Numbered from the stretch's first letter, positions 8,814-18,722 are shown. The stretch: 64,000 nucleotides of DNA from Lactiplantibacillus paraplantarum (GCF_003641145.1 NZ_CP032744.1:1860001-1924000); one strand, 5' to 3'. The notes: generated from the sequence alone by a model not told the origin. Made by a program: numbers and translations.

Positions 8814-10748
8814 ATGGATATCCGCGATTTATTACTAAAAGATGTCATGATCATGGACATGCAAGCCACGACCAAAGACGAAGCGATTGATGAATTGGTT
8901 CATAAATATGCCGAACAAGGTGTCATCAACGACGAAGCGCTCTACAAGCAAGATATCATCAAACGTGAAGCTGAATCAACGACCGGGATCGGTGATGGGA
9001 TTGCCATGCCGCATGCCAAAGATAAGGCTGTTAACCGGGCAACCGTCATGTTTGCTAAGAGTAAGGCCGGTGTTGACTTTAATGCGTTAGATGGTCAACC
9101 CGTGCACCTCTTCTTTATGATTGCTGCTCCCGAAGGTGCCAATAATACGCATTTGGCTGCTCTCGCCGCCCTCTCAAGCCTATTGATCGATCCTGAATTG
9201 GTCGCTAAACTTAAGAATGCCCAATCACCTGAAGAAGTTCAACAACTCTTCGGTGATGCCCAGGCTGCTAAGGAGGAAAAAGAAGCCGCAGCTGCCAGCA
9301 CCACAACTGACGAAAAACGTCCCTACTTAGTTGGGGTTACCGCTTGTCCCAACGGGATCGCCCATACTTACATGGCTGAAGCCGCTTTGATCAAGGCTGG
9401 GGAAGCTGCGGGGGTCGATATTAAGATCGAAACAAACGGTTCTGAAGGTGTTAAGCACTTATTGACTGCCGATGAAATCGCTCGTGCCGACGGTGTTGTG
9501 ATTGCTGCCGATAAGAAAGTCAAGATGGCTCGTTTTGATGGCAAACATCTCGTTAACCGTCCCGTCACAGATGGAATTAACAAGGCTGACCAATTAGTGC
9601 AAGAAGCTTTGAGCGGCAAAGCTCCCGTCTATCACGATGCTGATGGGGGTGCTACTGGCGACGATGACGGTGCTAGCGCTAATGGTAGTGTTTGGGGTGA
9701 AGTTTACAAGGACTTAATGAACGGGATTTCCCACATGTTACCATTCGTTGTTGGTGGTGGGATCTTAATGGCCCTCTCCTTCATTATTGAACAATTTGCC
9801 GGTAGTAAGAGCTTGGCCTTTACCTTCTTCAACCAAGCTGGTAACATGGCCTTCGCCTTCATGGTTCCCGTTTTAGCCGGTTACATCGCCGAATCAATTG
9901 GTGATCGCCCTGCTTTGATGCCTGGGTTCGTTGGTGGGTTCATGGCTACGGTTTACACTGGCGCTTACGGTGGTGTTTACACAGCTTCCATTACGGCCAA
10001 TGCTAAGAGTCCCGCTGGCTTCTTAGGTGGTTTAGCCGCTGGGTTCTTGGCTGGTTACGTTACCGTTTGGATGAAGAAGTGGACCAAGAACATGCCACAA
10101 TCCTTAGACGGGATGAAACCAATGTTGATTTTCCCAATTCTCGGATTATTGATTATTGCCGCTTTAATGTTCTTTATTGTTAACCCAATCTTCTCAGTTA
10201 TCAACGCTTGGATTACCCACTTCTTGAACTCAATGGGTACTGGTAATGCCGTTCTTCTCGGACTCGTACTTGGTGGGATGATGTCGATCGATATGGGTGG
10301 TCCTTTCAACAAGGCTGCTTACGTCTTCGCCACCGGTGCCTTTACCGCCACGCAAGATGGGAACTTAATGGCTGCTGTTATGGCTGGTGGGATGGTACCA
10401 CCATTGGCAACTGCGATTGCAACTGCTTTTTGGCCAAAGAAGTTTACGGATGACGAGCGTAAAGCTGGGATTTCTAACTGGTTACTTGGGGTTTCATTCA
10501 TCACTGAAGGTGCGATTCCATTCGCCACGGCTGACCCATTACACGTTATCGGTTCTAGTGTTGTTGGGGCCGCCATTGCCGGTGGTTTAACGCAACTTTG
10601 GGGCGTTGCTGTCCCTGCTCCTCATGGTGGCCTTTGGGTCTCACTACTCGCCACGAACATCTGGGGTTACATCGGTGCCACGGTTATCGGTGCCGTTATT
10701 GCTGGGGTTATCCTTGGTATTTGGAAACCAGCTAAAGCAACTAAATAA
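8814..10748 (+). CDS. fruA: PTS fructose transporter EIIABC
   Basis: Membrane phosphotransferase importing fructose as fructose 1-phosphate. Domain order in 644 residues: EIIA (1-150) with phosphorylated His67 in GIAMPHAKD; a charged linker; EIIB (about 171-270) with phosphocysteine Cys178 in VTACPNGIAHTYMAE; EIIC (about 295-640), a polytopic domain with GGPFNKAAY and TEGAIPFA. The complete A-B-C fusion is the usual fructose-specific form. Its product feeds FruK upstream. A terminator follows 8 bases after the stop. Confidence 0.96.
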   Translation: MDIRDLLLKDVMIMDMQATTKDEAIDELVHKYAEQGVINDEALYKQDIIKREAESTTGIGDGIAMPHAKDKAVNRATVMFAKSKAGVDFNALDGQPVHLFFMIAAPEGANNTHLAALAALSSLLIDPELVAKLKNAQSPEEVQQLFGDAQAAKEEKEAAAASTTTDEKRPYLVGVTACPNGIAHTYMAEAALIKAGEAAGVDIKIETNGSEGVKHLLTADEIARADGVVIAADKKVKMARFDGKHLVNRPVTDGINKADQLVQEALSGKAPVYHDADGGATGDDDGASANGSVWGEVYKDLMNGISHMLPFVVGGGILMALSFIIEQFAGSKSLAFTFFNQAGNMAFAFMVPVLAGYIAESIGDRPALMPGFVGGFMATVYTGAYGGVYTASITANAKSPAGFLGGLAAGFLAGYVTVWMKKWTKNMPQSLDGMKPMLIFPILGLLIIAALMFFIVNPIFSVINAWITHFLNSMGTGNAVLLGLVLGGMMSIDMGGPFNKAAYVFATGAFTATQDGNLMAAVMAGGMVPPLATAIATAFWPKKFTDDERKAGISNWLLGVSFITEGAIPFATADPLHVIGSSVVGAAIAGGLTQLWGVAVPAPHGGLWVSLLATNIWGYIGATVIGAVIAGVILGIWKPAKATK

Positions 10749-10756
10749 TGTCATGC

Positions 10757-10786
10757 AAAAAGACGATCAACATGATCGTCTTTTTT
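10757..10786 (+). terminator. fruA terminator
   Basis: Stem GACGATCA (10762-10769) / TGATCGTC (10773-10780) with a 3-base loop, A5 before and T6 after. Confidence 0.9.
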
Positions 10787-10875
10787 GTTAGCCAAATTAA
10801 CGAAATATCCGTCTAACCCCGCTAAAAAACGGGTATAATAAAATTAATATGTTATTTAGAATCGAGACGAATTCG

Positions 10876-12198
10876 ATGAAATTATGGAAATCTATCTTAG
10901 GCATCGGGATGGTGCTGCTCGGTGGTATCTTCTTATCTAGCTGCCAAAAAACTACGGCCACCACCCTGCCGCCTGTCACGCACAACACGTTAACGGCCAT
11001 GATTATCAGTGACGACCATGTCATTGCACCAAGCTTACATGATAATGGTAAGGCTTTCAGCCAATATGCTGGCAACGATGCGGGGGCCGATTTAAAATAC
11101 AGTGCCACAATTTTTCGCGCGTTTATCGCTAAAGCACTAGCTACAAAACCCGACGTTGTTCTCGTCAGTGGCGACATCACTAATAACGGTGAAAAAGCTA
11201 GTCATGAGTATGTCGCTAAGCAGCTTCGCCGACTAACTGACTAGCACATCCGCGTTTATGTCGTCCCTGGTAACCACGACTTGAATAACCCAATTGCCCG
11301 TCGCTTCAAGGGTAATCATCAGTATAGCACTGAGGCGACCAGCCCGACTCAGTTCAAAAAAATTTATCGGCAAGCTGGTTATAGTCAAGCCAGCGAAAAT
11401 GATCCGAGTTCACTTGGGTACTTAGTCAAACCAAGTAAACACACCTGGTTTCTGATGTTAAACTCGGCCATCTATAAAAGTAATTATCAACAAGGCAACT
11501 CAACGGTCGGTGGCGGTTTAACAGACGGTACCTTGCAATGGATCGCTAAAGTCGGCAAACAGGCGAAACAGGCCCATGCAACGCTCATTCCTGTATTGCA
11601 TCACAATACGATGGACCACACGGTGATTCATCAAGACTATACGATTGGCTACGCTGAAGATGTTCGCAAAGCACTGACAAACGCTGGTATTAAACTATCA
11701 CTCAGCGGCCACATTCATGCGCAAAGTATCAAGTCGACCAAAGTTGCTGGACAGTCGCTAACCGATATCGCTAGCGGTGCCTTAATTTTAGGATCGCACT
11801 ATTATGGTACGCTGAAGATCAATCAAGCTAACGGTACTGCTACCTACCGCGCAACCCCATTAAACGTGAGTGCCTACATCAAACAACAACAAGGTGTTAC
11901 GGCCATGCGTGCTTATCAAAAGTATGACCACGATGTATTATATGCGGCCGGCTATAATGCAGCGCTGAGTCAACTATACGAAGATCGCGACGAGACCAAG
12001 CTATCAACCGCCAAAGTTAACCAATTAGCTCGTGGCATGGCCGCTGCTAACATCGCGCTGTTCCGGGGCACATCAGTCACGAATAGTACCGCAATCAAAG
12101 CCTGGCAGCAAATGCCACAAGATACGAGTCTGCGCGGATTCGTGCTGGCAACTCAGAAGCTGCATGGCAATGTGACGTGGTCGGGAAAAGTCCGATAA
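10876..12198 (+). pseudogene. Metallophosphoesterase lipoprotein, interrupted by an in-frame TAG
   Basis: Two open segments, 10849-11244 and from 11281 to 12198, lie in one reading frame and are separated only by TAG at 11242-11244. Together they read as one calcineurin-type phosphoesterase lipoprotein: signal MKLWKSILG with lipobox LSSC, then MIISDDH, VLVSGDITNNG, (stop), VPGNHD, PVLHHN and SGHIHAQ, all family metal-binding motifs. The codon after LRRLTD was probably CAG (Gln), mutated by one C-to-T change. The stop separates the first two motifs from GNHD, so neither part should be active. The ATG at 10876 starts a normal lipoprotein signal; TATAAT at 10834-10839 suggests an earlier ATG at 10849 is leaderless or unused. 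Confidence 0.8.
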
Positions 12199-12262
12199 GC
12201 ATTAGTGAGCGTGATTTTACTGCTCTCTACAATCATTTATTAAATATCCTATCAATTCGAGC

Positions 12263-12306
12263 ATAAAAATAACGACTTAGTTGGCCAACTGAGTCGTTAT
12301 TTTTAT
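12263..12306. terminator. Bidirectional terminator between the phosphoesterase pseudogene and uvrC
   Basis: 22-bp arms meeting at TTGG/CCAA, with a single mismatch and A/T-rich outer ends (ATAAAAATAACGACT...). It serves both converging transcripts. Confidence 0.85.
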
Positions 12307-12311
12307 ACGGA

Positions 12312-14126
12312 CTATGTGGCCCCTTTTTGATAATGCTTCGGCGTCACGCCACCACCGGCTAATGAGAACTTCACAGTCTGTGCGACGTTTTTAGCAATCC
12401 CCAATGCCTGAATCTCCTCAATTGAGGCGCCAGCAATCTTACTCATGGAACCGAATTTGCGCAATAACTTGTTCCGCGTCTTAGGCCCCACACCAGGAAT
12501 TTCATCTAACCGTGAACTCAACGAATGCTTAGTATGCACTTGACGGTGGAACGTAATGGCGAAACGGTGCACTTCATCCTGAATCCGTTGTAGTAAGTAG
12601 AAGCCCTGACTCTTAGGATCAAGATGTAGGTGCTGGTCACCGGCCGATGCGAGGAGGTCCGCCGTCTTATGATGATCGTTCTTGACCATCGCCGCAACCG
12701 GCGTTGCAATTCCTAATTCGTTCTCTAAGACGTCCTTAGCTGCTTCAAGTTGGATCTCGCCACCATCCATCAAAATTAGGTCTGGTAACGCTGTATGTTC
12801 CTTCAACAACCGTGTATAGCGCCGTCGAATCACTTCACGGGTCGAAGCTGCTTCATCCGCATGATCGACCGTCCGCAACTTATACTTTCGGTACAACTTC
12901 TTATTCGGTTGCCCGTCTGTGAAGACGACCATCGCTGAAACTAAGTCCGCTCCCTGAATATGGGAGTGGTCAAACGCTTCAATTTTATGACCCGCTGGTA
13001 TACCTAAGGCGTCAGTAATTTCCTGCATCGCACCAGTTGTCTTGCGCTCATCCAACTCCAGCAACCGGAACTTTTCTTCCAAAACGATGCGCGCGTTCTT
13101 TTGAGCCATGTCTAACAAATCTTTCTTCTGCCCGCGCTGAGGTGTCCGTACGGGGATACCCAGAATATCACTTAAAACCTGTTTATCCAGCCCATTGGGA
13201 ACCAGCACTTCGCGTGGTAGCACATTATTCTTACGGTTATAAAATTGCAGGATAAAACTCGTCATTTCTTCTGGTGCCGTCGATACGACTGGAAACAACC
13301 GTTTCTCACGTTTCATCAGCCGTGCTTGACGAATAAAGAAGACTTGAATTGAAAGCCAGCCCTTGTCCAAATAAAAGTTAAACAAATCACGCGGTGTATT
13401 ATCATTGGAAATAATCTTTTGTTTTTCAACGGTCATCTCAATGTAATTCAATTGATCACGCAATTCGGCGGCTCGTTCAAATTCTAATTCAGCAGCTGCC
13501 TTGTCCATTCGTTTCGTTAATTGCTTCTTGACCGTTTCAACGTGCCCATTTAAAAAGGATTTAATTCGTTTGATCTGCGCGTCATACGCCGTCGTTGGTA
13601 CTGTCTTGAAGCACGCACCGAGGCATTGACCCATATGATAGTACAGACAAGGCCGATTTTGAAACCCATGACACCGGCGTAACGGATAAACTTTCTGAAT
13701 AAAGTTGACCGTCTCTTGAGCAGCGTAAACATTCGGATATGGGCCAAAATAATACCCACCATCTTTACGAACATCGCTCACAATTAAGATTTGAGGATCA
13801 CGTTCATTGGTGATCTTGATATACGGATAACCGGTCCCTTTTTTTAGTTTAATATTAAAATAAGGTTGGTGCTTTTGAATCAACGTAATTTCTAACAGGA
13901 AGGCTTCCTTATCCGTTGAAGTCACAATAAATTCAAAATCCGCAATCTCCGAAACTAACCGTGCTGTCTTGCCGGTATGGCTACTTTTAAAATACGAACG
14001 CACCCGGTTTTTCAAGTTTTTGGCCTTACCAACGTAAATAATCTGACTATTTAAGTTTTTCATCAGATAACAGCCCGGTAAGTCCGGTAACAAAGATAAT
14101 TTATGTTCAATATGCGCGGATGCCAT
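12312..14126 (-). CDS. uvrC: UvrABC excinuclease subunit C
   Basis: Makes the dual incisions of nucleotide excision repair. The 604-residue product has an N-terminal GIY-YIG nuclease (GCYLM...IIYVGKAKNL, residues 18-40), a UVR motif region (LEFERAAELRDQL near residue 215), the RNase H-like C-terminal nuclease (IEAFDHSHIQGAD and LPDLILMDGG) and terminal helix-hairpin-helix motifs (LDEIPGVGPKTRNKLL). Normal length; ATG at 14126 after AAGGGAAGGTG. Monocistronic. Confidence 0.97.
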   Translation of the reverse strand: MASAHIEHKLSLLPDLPGCYLMKNLNSQIIYVGKAKNLKNRVRSYFKSSHTGKTARLVSEIADFEFIVTSTDKEAFLLEITLIQKHQPYFNIKLKKGTGYPYIKITNERDPQILIVSDVRKDGGYYFGPYPNVYAAQETVNFIQKVYPLRRCHGFQNRPCLYYHMGQCLGACFKTVPTTAYDAQIKRIKSFLNGHVETVKKQLTKRMDKAAAELEFERAAELRDQLNYIEMTVEKQKIISNDNTPRDLFNFYLDKGWLSIQVFFIRQARLMKREKRLFPVVSTAPEEMTSFILQFYNRKNNVLPREVLVPNGLDKQVLSDILGIPVRTPQRGQKKDLLDMAQKNARIVLEEKFRLLELDERKTTGAMQEITDALGIPAGHKIEAFDHSHIQGADLVSAMVVFTDGQPNKKLYRKYKLRTVDHADEAASTREVIRRRYTRLLKEHTALPDLILMDGGEIQLEAAKDVLENELGIATPVAAMVKNDHHKTADLLASAGDQHLHLDPKSQGFYLLQRIQDEVHRFAITFHRQVHTKHSLSSRLDEIPGVGPKTRNKLLRKFGSMSKIAGASIEEIQALGIAKNVAQTVKFSLAGGGVTPKHYQKGAT

Positions 14127-14289
14127 GTCACACCTTCCCTTCGTTTAAATTAGCATTAATAGTATACCGCCTGATAGCATGTGGCTCAACCAATCGGCCT
14201 GCAAATATGATTTTAATGATACCGATAACGGCTGGTCACAATTGTTTACCAAACCACAGCAAAGCTCGGCTATCATTGACCCAAACAAA

Positions 14290-14321
14290 AACCGGCCGCC
14301 AGAATAATCTGACAGCCGGTT
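14290..14321 (-). terminator. Terminator of the amino acid ABC transporter operon
   Basis: In the minus direction AACCGGCTGTCAG / CTGGCGGCCGGTT pair with wobble positions around a 6-base loop, followed by TTTTTG. It begins 14 bases after the ATPase gene stop. Confidence 0.8.
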
Positions 14322-14334
14322 CACATTCTCGTAT

Positions 14335-15075
14335 TTACATTAAAATTTTTGAGAGAAAGTCTTGGGCCCGTTCCGTTTGCGGGTTCGCAAAGAATTCGTC
14401 AGGCGTGTTATTTTCTTGAATATAACCATCCGCCATGAACCAAATCCGATCCGCTACTGACTTGGCAAAGCCCATTTCATGCGTTACCACGACCATCGTC
14501 ATCCCATCCTTGGCCAATTCTTGCATAACATTCAAGACTTCGCCAACCATTTCGGGATCCAACGCAGATGTTGGCTCATCAAACAACATTACTTCAGGAT
14601 TCATTGCTAAAGCCCGCGCAATGGCCACTCGTTGAGCCTGCCCGCCCGATAGACTACTTGGAAAGGCATCCGCATGATCATCCAACCCTACTCGTTGTAA
14701 TAGCTCATGGGCGGTCTTAGTCGCCGTTGCATCATCGGTATGTTTGACTTTCATCGGTGCTAACTTGATGTTTTCTAGTACCGTCATATTCGGGAACAGG
14801 TTGAAACCTTGAAAGACCATCCCCATCTTTTCCCGTAGCGCATTAACGCTCTTAGTGTCCAGCGTCGTCAAATCTTGTCCCTCAAACGCCACTTGCCCAC
14901 TGGTTGGCGTTTCTAACAAGTTTAAGCACCGTAAAAAGGTACTCTTACCACCACCAGAAGGTCCAATAACTACAATCACCTGTCCGGGTTCTACTTTTTC
15001 GGTAATATCTTTTAAAACAACGTTATCACCGAAGCTCTTCGCAAGGTCTTTAACTTCAATCACTGGTTTAGTCAT
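14335..15075 (-). CDS. Polar amino acid ABC transporter, ATP-binding protein
   Basis: Energises amino acid import with the binding protein/permease encoded just upstream. 246 residues; Walker [10 protein letters not shown] near residue 38, Q-loop [13 protein letters not shown], signature [15 protein letters not shown] near residue 143, Walker [15 protein letters not shown] and switch His in VVTHEMG. It belongs to the GlnQ/HisP-like group. The ATG at 15075 overlaps the upstream gene by 8 bases, so the two are translationally coupled. The specific amino acid cannot be read; glutamine, arginine or cystine are all possible. Confidence 0.93.
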   Translation of the reverse strand: MTKPVIEVKDLAKSFGDNVVLKDITEKVEPGQVIVVIGPSGGGKSTFLRCLNLLETPTSGQVAFEGQDLTTLDTKSVNALREKMGMVFQGFNLFPNMTVLENIKLAPMKVKHTDDATATKTAHELLQRVGLDDHADAFPSSLSGGQAQRVAIARALAMNPEVMLFDEPTSALDPEMVGEVLNVMQELAKDGMTMVVVTHEMGFAKSVADRIWFMADGYIQENNTPDEFFANPQTERAQDFLSKILM

Positions 15076-16546
15076 GTTGCATTCTCCTTTCGAAGTAGTT
15101 CAAGATACGTGAAGCCGTAAAGGTCAAGATAAAGTAGAGGACCATAATAACGACAATCGGTGCGACGCCACGATACGTGTCAGAACGAACGATGTTGCTT
15201 TGATAAATTAGTTCCGTCACCCCAATAATTGAGACAATCGAACTATCCTTGATCAACGTAATAAATTCATTGCCTAGTGACGGCCAAATATTCTTAAGCG
15301 CTTGTGGCAAGACGACGTACCGCATCGTTTCGCCATTAGACATCCCTAAGCTCCGAGCAGCCTCCGTTTGTCCCACATCTACGGAATTGATCCCGCCACG
15401 AATGTATTCGGCCACGTAAGCACCAGAATTCAAAGAAATCGCAATAATCCCAGAAGTCAGGGCCGGCAAGTTAACAAAGAGTCCTAACCCAAAATAAACG
15501 AACATCACTTGGACCATCATTGGTGTGCCCCGGATAAATTCAACATACGCCGTTGCTAACCAACGAATAGCGGTCTTCAGTGGGTTGCCTTTGGTCATCC
15601 GAGCTAAGGCTAGTAGAATCCCAATGATAAAACCGAAGAAAACGGAGCAAACGGTAATGATTAACGTGTATTCAATCCCAGTTGCAAAAGCTTTCCAGTA
15701 ATGTCCCATTGAGGTGTTAACCGTGTTGGTCTTCAGATACTTACCAGCAGCTGGCAAGTATTGCTTTTTAACTAAATTTTCTTTCTTAATCTGATCAACC
15801 GTCTTGTTAACCTTGTTAACTAAGCTAGTTGATCCCTTTCGAAACGCAATTGCTGAACTAGTAGCATCAGAACTCATGTTGAAGTCGCTAGGAATTGCGA
15901 CTAGATTTTTATTATTTGAAACATAGGCTTCAGCAGACGGCTTTTCCATCGCAACCCCGTCAACTTTATGACTTTGCAACGCCAAGATCAGGTCTGACTG
16001 TGAAGTCATCCCCTTTGCCTTCGTATTCGAAGTTTGACTCTTAATGGCATTATATTGCGTGGTCCCGGTCTGGGCACCTAACGTACCACCCTTAAACGAG
16101 TCCTTATTCTTATATTTGGCTTTATCGGTTTTGTTGATGACAATGTCATAACCACCCTTGTAATAAACGTGAGTGAAATCAACATTTTTCCGTCGTGATG
16201 GCGTTGGATTCATCCCAGAAATAATCATATCGATCTTGCCAGTCTGTAAGGCAACCAACAGTGAATCAAAGGACATCGACTTGACCTTCAACTTAACCCC
16301 TAAATCTTTGGCCACCTTTTTACCGATCTGAACATCCATCCCAACGACCTTACTCTTGCCGTTGACCGTCGCCTGGAATTCATACGGCGGATAGTCTGGG
16401 GACGTCCCCATAATGAGGACCCCCTTCTTTTGAATCTGCTCTAACGAATTATCAGCCGCTTGTGCATGTTGCGACTGTCCGAGCGGGACAACCGTCATGA
16501 TCAGGGCCACAATAATGGCTAACAACCACCCAAATCTTTTTTTCAT
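15068..16546 (-). CDS. Amino acid ABC transporter, fused substrate-binding protein and permease
   Basis: A 492-residue protein combining two functions. After a signal peptide ([20 protein letters not shown]) comes a family-3 solute-binding domain (about 40-270; [33 protein letters not shown]), then a BPD_transp_1 permease domain (about 290-490) with the EAA motif ([21 protein letters not shown]). The fusion tethers the receptor to its channel and is known in lactobacilli, streptococci and Lactococcus. The ATG at 16546 follows GAGGAGAAAAG; 16 upstream in-frame codons lack an RBS. First gene of a two-gene operon with the ATPase. Confidence 0.93.
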   Translation of the reverse strand: MKKRFGWLLAIIVALIMTVVPLGQSQHAQAADNSLEQIQKKGVLIMGTSPDYPPYEFQATVNGKSKVVGMDVQIGKKVAKDLGVKLKVKSMSFDSLLVALQTGKIDMIISGMNPTPSRRKNVDFTHVYYKGGYDIVINKTDKAKYKNKDSFKGGTLGAQTGTTQYNAIKSQTSNTKAKGMTSQSDLILALQSHKVDGVAMEKPSAEAYVSNNKNLVAIPSDFNMSSDATSSAIAFRKGSTSLVNKVNKTVDQIKKENLVKKQYLPAAGKYLKTNTVNTSMGHYWKAFATGIEYTLIITVCSVFFGFIIGILLALARMTKGNPLKTAIRWLATAYVEFIRGTPMMVQVMFVYFGLGLFVNLPALTSGIIAISLNSGAYVAEYIRGGINSVDVGQTEAARSLGMSNGETMRYVVLPQALKNIWPSLGNEFITLIKDSSIVSIIGVTELIYQSNIVRSDTYRGVAPIVVIMVLYFILTFTASRILNYFERRMQHD

Positions 16547-16581
16547 ATGCTTTTCTCCTCGTTTGTCATTTACAAGAATAA

Positions 16582-16610
16582 AGTATAACCGCATATGATT
16601 ATTTATGCAA
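16582..16610 (-). promoter_or_regulatory. Promoter of the amino acid ABC operon with ARG-box-like sequence
   Basis: On the minus strand TTGCAT (16610-16605) and TATACT (16587-16582) are 17 bases apart. The spacer and -35 contain TGCATAAATAATCA, which resembles an ArgR box. Further upstream are TTTATGCATAAA (a 12-bp palindrome) and GTGTATAAAAG. Promoter well supported; ArgR binding is an inference. Confidence 0.65.
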
Positions 16611-16696
16611 GTATTTTTGAAAAATTCTTTATTTTATGCATAAATAGCACTTTTATACACGTATTTGTCCCTTAATTGTGTATAAAAGACGAATAA

Positions 16697-16725
16697 CTGA
16701 CAAATGACACAAAATTTGCTATCAT
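16697..16725 (+). promoter_or_regulatory. Putative promoter of the 55-residue gene
   Basis: CTGACA at 16697-16702 and TATCAT at 16720-16725, 17 bases apart, on the plus strand, divergent from the amino acid ABC promoter. Confidence 0.4.
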
Positions 16726-16751
16726 TAGCGGTAACCGAAAGGAATGATAAC

Positions 16752-16919
16752 ATGGCTTTAAAAGTACAACGTCAAGATAACCTTGATAAACTATTTGATA
16801 AATTTGCAATCGGTCCTGACGACAAAGACAAGCTAACTACCAAAGCCGTTCAGGAAACAATTGATGAACATGCCCAACGACAACCTAAATCAACCGATAA
16901 ACCAGTTGATCACAAATAA
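16752..16919 (+). CDS. Small conserved protein, SPJ_0845-like (55 residues)
   Basis: Begins MALKVQRQDNLDKLFDKFAI from the ATG at 16752, preceded by GAAAGGAATGATAAC. It is short, hydrophilic and highly charged, with no membrane segment. The N-terminal pattern resembles the small SPJ_0845 family of streptococci and lactobacilli, whose function I do not know. It stands alone between a divergent ABC operon and its own terminator. Confidence 0.65.
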   Translation: MALKVQRQDNLDKLFDKFAIGPDDKDKLTTKAVQETIDEHAQRQPKSTDKPVDHK

Positions 16920-16950
16920 CCAATAATGTATTAGTACCGATTACGTCACA

Positions 16951-16985
16951 AAAAGAGCCTTCATAACTGAAGGCTCTTTTTCGTT
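16951..16985 (+). terminator. Terminator of the 55-residue gene
   Basis: AAAAGAGCCTTCA (16951-16963) / TGAAGGCTCTTTT (16968-16980) with a 4-base loop; perfect 13-bp stem with a T-run. Confidence 0.9.
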
Positions 16986-17122
16986 CTTAAGCTTACTTAT
17001 AAGAATCCATCCCAGAGCACATGACAACTTGGTCCTGCTTATTAGCTGATCGCATCTATTAACGCTCAGCATCCGCACAGCTAACTTTTAACACCAAATT
17101 GCGGCCACTGATTAGTGGTTAA

Positions 17123-17530
17123 TTAGCAAATCTTTGTTCCAATCGTTTGCATCTTTTCGCGGCGTTCGGCCTCTGTTTCTGGAGAAACATCGCGCCAATC
17201 CACGACTGCCAAGGCGCCATCGAGCATCCCACTATCGTCCTTCAAGGCTAAGGCATTGTGCCAACGAGAAATATTTAACCCGTTACCAAGATAAGCTTCA
17301 TCGGCAGGAGCGACGTGCATAATATAGCCCGCATTATTTTCAAGCGGTGTTGTATAATCTGGATCAGCTTCCTTTAGAATGACTAGTTGAAATTTATTAC
17401 CAATAGCACAGCTACCACCTAAACTAGAGTACTTGTTAGAACCATCATCGGTTGTTAAAATAACTTGGCTACCTGCGGGAATCTTGTCAGCTAAATAGGC
17501 TTGAGCATCGTCTTTGATATTAATTTTCAT
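17123..17530 (-). CDS. HesB/IscA-like iron-sulfur biosynthesis-family protein
   Basis: 135-residue cytoplasmic protein starting MKINIKDDAQAYLADKIPAG at the ATG 17530, which follows GGAGGATGATTTCA; an in-frame start 13 codons upstream has no RBS. The fold signature (early helix, then VILTTDDGS, LGGSCAIG and FQLVI) resembles the Fe-S_biosyn family common in lactobacilli. The paired C-terminal cysteines of true A-type carriers are not present as CGCG; only an internal SCAIG cysteine and a terminal Cys are visible. It may not carry a cluster. Monocistronic. Confidence 0.68.
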   Translation of the reverse strand: MKINIKDDAQAYLADKIPAGSQVILTTDDGSNKYSSLGGSCAIGNKFQLVILKEADPDYTTPLENNAGYIMHVAPADEAYLGNGLNISRWHNALALKDDSGMLDGALAVVDWRDVSPETEAERREKMQTIGTKIC

Positions 17531-17635
17531 TGAAATCATCCTCCGTATCAAAATAATTAAGTTGTGCACAACTCTTTTACAATTATTAATTTACGCCATT
17601 TAATCAGTAAATGCAATTATTTGACTCATTTGGGC

Positions 17636-17661
17636 AAAAAAACACCCACAAATGCGGGTGT
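17636..17661 (-). terminator. Terminator of the engB/mazG-like operon
   Basis: On the minus strand ACACCCGC (17661-17654) pairs with GTGGGTGT (17649-17642), followed by a T-run. It begins 7 bases after the MazG-like gene stop at 17668. Confidence 0.85.
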
Positions 17662-17667
17662 CAGTTG

Positions 17668-17964
17668 CTACTTGACCGGTTTACCATTCGGATACTTGTC
17701 GTTTAGCTTGGTAATATTCTGCTGGGCAACTTCTTCAAACGGAATATCAGCCCATTCAGCGACCTGTGATAAGTACCATAAAACGTCACCCATCTGTTTT
17801 GTTAACTGATCTTTATTCAATCGTTCGCCGTGAAACGTATACTTTTTAACCAAATCAACGACTTGCCCGGTCTCAGAAGCTAAGCCTAAGGATAAATTCG
17901 TCAAAACCTGTTCATTTCCATATAACGTCCGATTTGCTAATGATTGATATTCATTAAATTCCAA
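17668..17964 (-). CDS. MazG-like nucleotide pyrophosphohydrolase
   Basis: 98-residue all-alpha NTP pyrophosphohydrolase domain, probably hydrolysing non-canonical or excess NTPs. Visible motifs are LGLASETGQVVDLVKK (ExxE-like helix) and KQMGDVLWYLSQVAEW (the ExxD/GDxxWY helix, with GDVLWYL). The chosen start is the TTG at 17964, preceded by GGGAGGCAACTAAC; the longer open frame runs into engB. It starts 1 base after the engB stop, so it is coupled to engB. Confidence 0.8.
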   Translation of the reverse strand: MEFNEYQSLANRTLYGNEQVLTNLSLGLASETGQVVDLVKKYTFHGERLNKDQLTKQMGDVLWYLSQVAEWADIPFEEVAQQNITKLNDKYPNGKPVK

Positions 17965-17965
17965 G

Positions 17966-18559
17966 TTAGTTGCCTCCCACAGTATGTGCTTCGATCCATT
18001 GCCAAATGGCATCCTTGCCTTCCTTAGTTTTAGCCGAAAACGCAATAAAATCATCCTCAGCTTGGAAGTTAAGTGTTTTCTTAATTAAGCTTTCCTGTTT
18101 ATTCCATTTACCACGCGGAATCTTATCACTCTTAGTAGCGACGACTAGTAAAGGCATCTGATAGTATCGCATCCACTCATACATGGTAACATCATCTTTG
18201 GTAGGTGCATGCCGTGCATCCACTAGAATAATGACGCCACGTAACGTGTCCCGGCTTGTCAGGTACGTCTCAATCATTTGCCCCCATTTCTCACGTTCCT
18301 TCTTAGAAACCTTGGCATAGCCATATCCAGGAACATCAACAAAGTATAATTGATCCTCAACTTTATAAAAATTCAGCGTCTGCGTCTTACCAGGTTGACT
18401 AGACGTCCGCGCATAGCTATTTCGGTTGATCAAGACGTTGATCAACGACGATTTGCCGACATTTGATCGACCGGCTAGACCAATTTCTGGAAAACCAGTT
18501 GTTGGGTACTGACTTGGTGCCACCGCGCTCATGACAAGTTCAACGTTATGCACTTCCAT
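17966..18559 (-). CDS. engB: Ribosome biogenesis GTPase EngB/YsxC
   Basis: GTPase needed for 50S subunit assembly. From the ATG at 18559 (after GAAGGAG) the product is 197 residues with GRSNVGKSS (G1, near residue 31), [10 protein letters not shown] (G2), [10 protein letters not shown] (G3), [11 protein letters not shown] (G4) and [10 protein letters not shown] (G5). The clpX-engB order is conserved across Bacillales and Lactobacillales. The longer frame to 18628 has no RBS. Confidence 0.96.
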   Translation of the reverse strand: MEVHNVELVMSAVAPSQYPTTGFPEIGLAGRSNVGKSSLINVLINRNSYARTSSQPGKTQTLNFYKVEDQLYFVDVPGYGYAKVSKKEREKWGQMIETYLTSRDTLRGVIILVDARHAPTKDDVTMYEWMRYYQMPLLVVATKSDKIPRGKWNKQESLIKKTLNFQAEDDFIAFSAKTKEGKDAIWQWIEAHTVGGN

Positions 18560-18650
18560 CGAATTAACTCCTTCTGCAATCGTTATTGCATTCATTTTAC
18601 CATAATTTAAGCGTTCGCTAGGGCCCAACGCTCAAGTTCGATTTAAACAG

Positions 18651-18691
18651 CATTCAGGACCGCGAATGAATCCTCATCGCGGTCCTGAATG
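18651..18691 (-). terminator. Strong hairpin between clpX and engB (partial terminator or processing site)
   Basis: Perfect 15-bp stem CATTCAGGACCGCGA (18651-18665) / TCGCGGTCCTGAATG (18677-18691) with an 11-base loop. In the clpX-to-engB direction only CTGTTT follows, so termination may be partial. It could instead set the clpX:engB ratio through RNA processing. Confidence 0.55.
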
Positions 18692-18722
18692 AAAAATGCT
18701 ATTACGGGCGCTTAAAAAAGCT

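Noticed and set aside
11281-12198. Independent gene starting at the TTG 11281
   Set aside because: No RBS, begins in the middle of a phosphoesterase domain, and is in frame with the upstream segment across one TAG.
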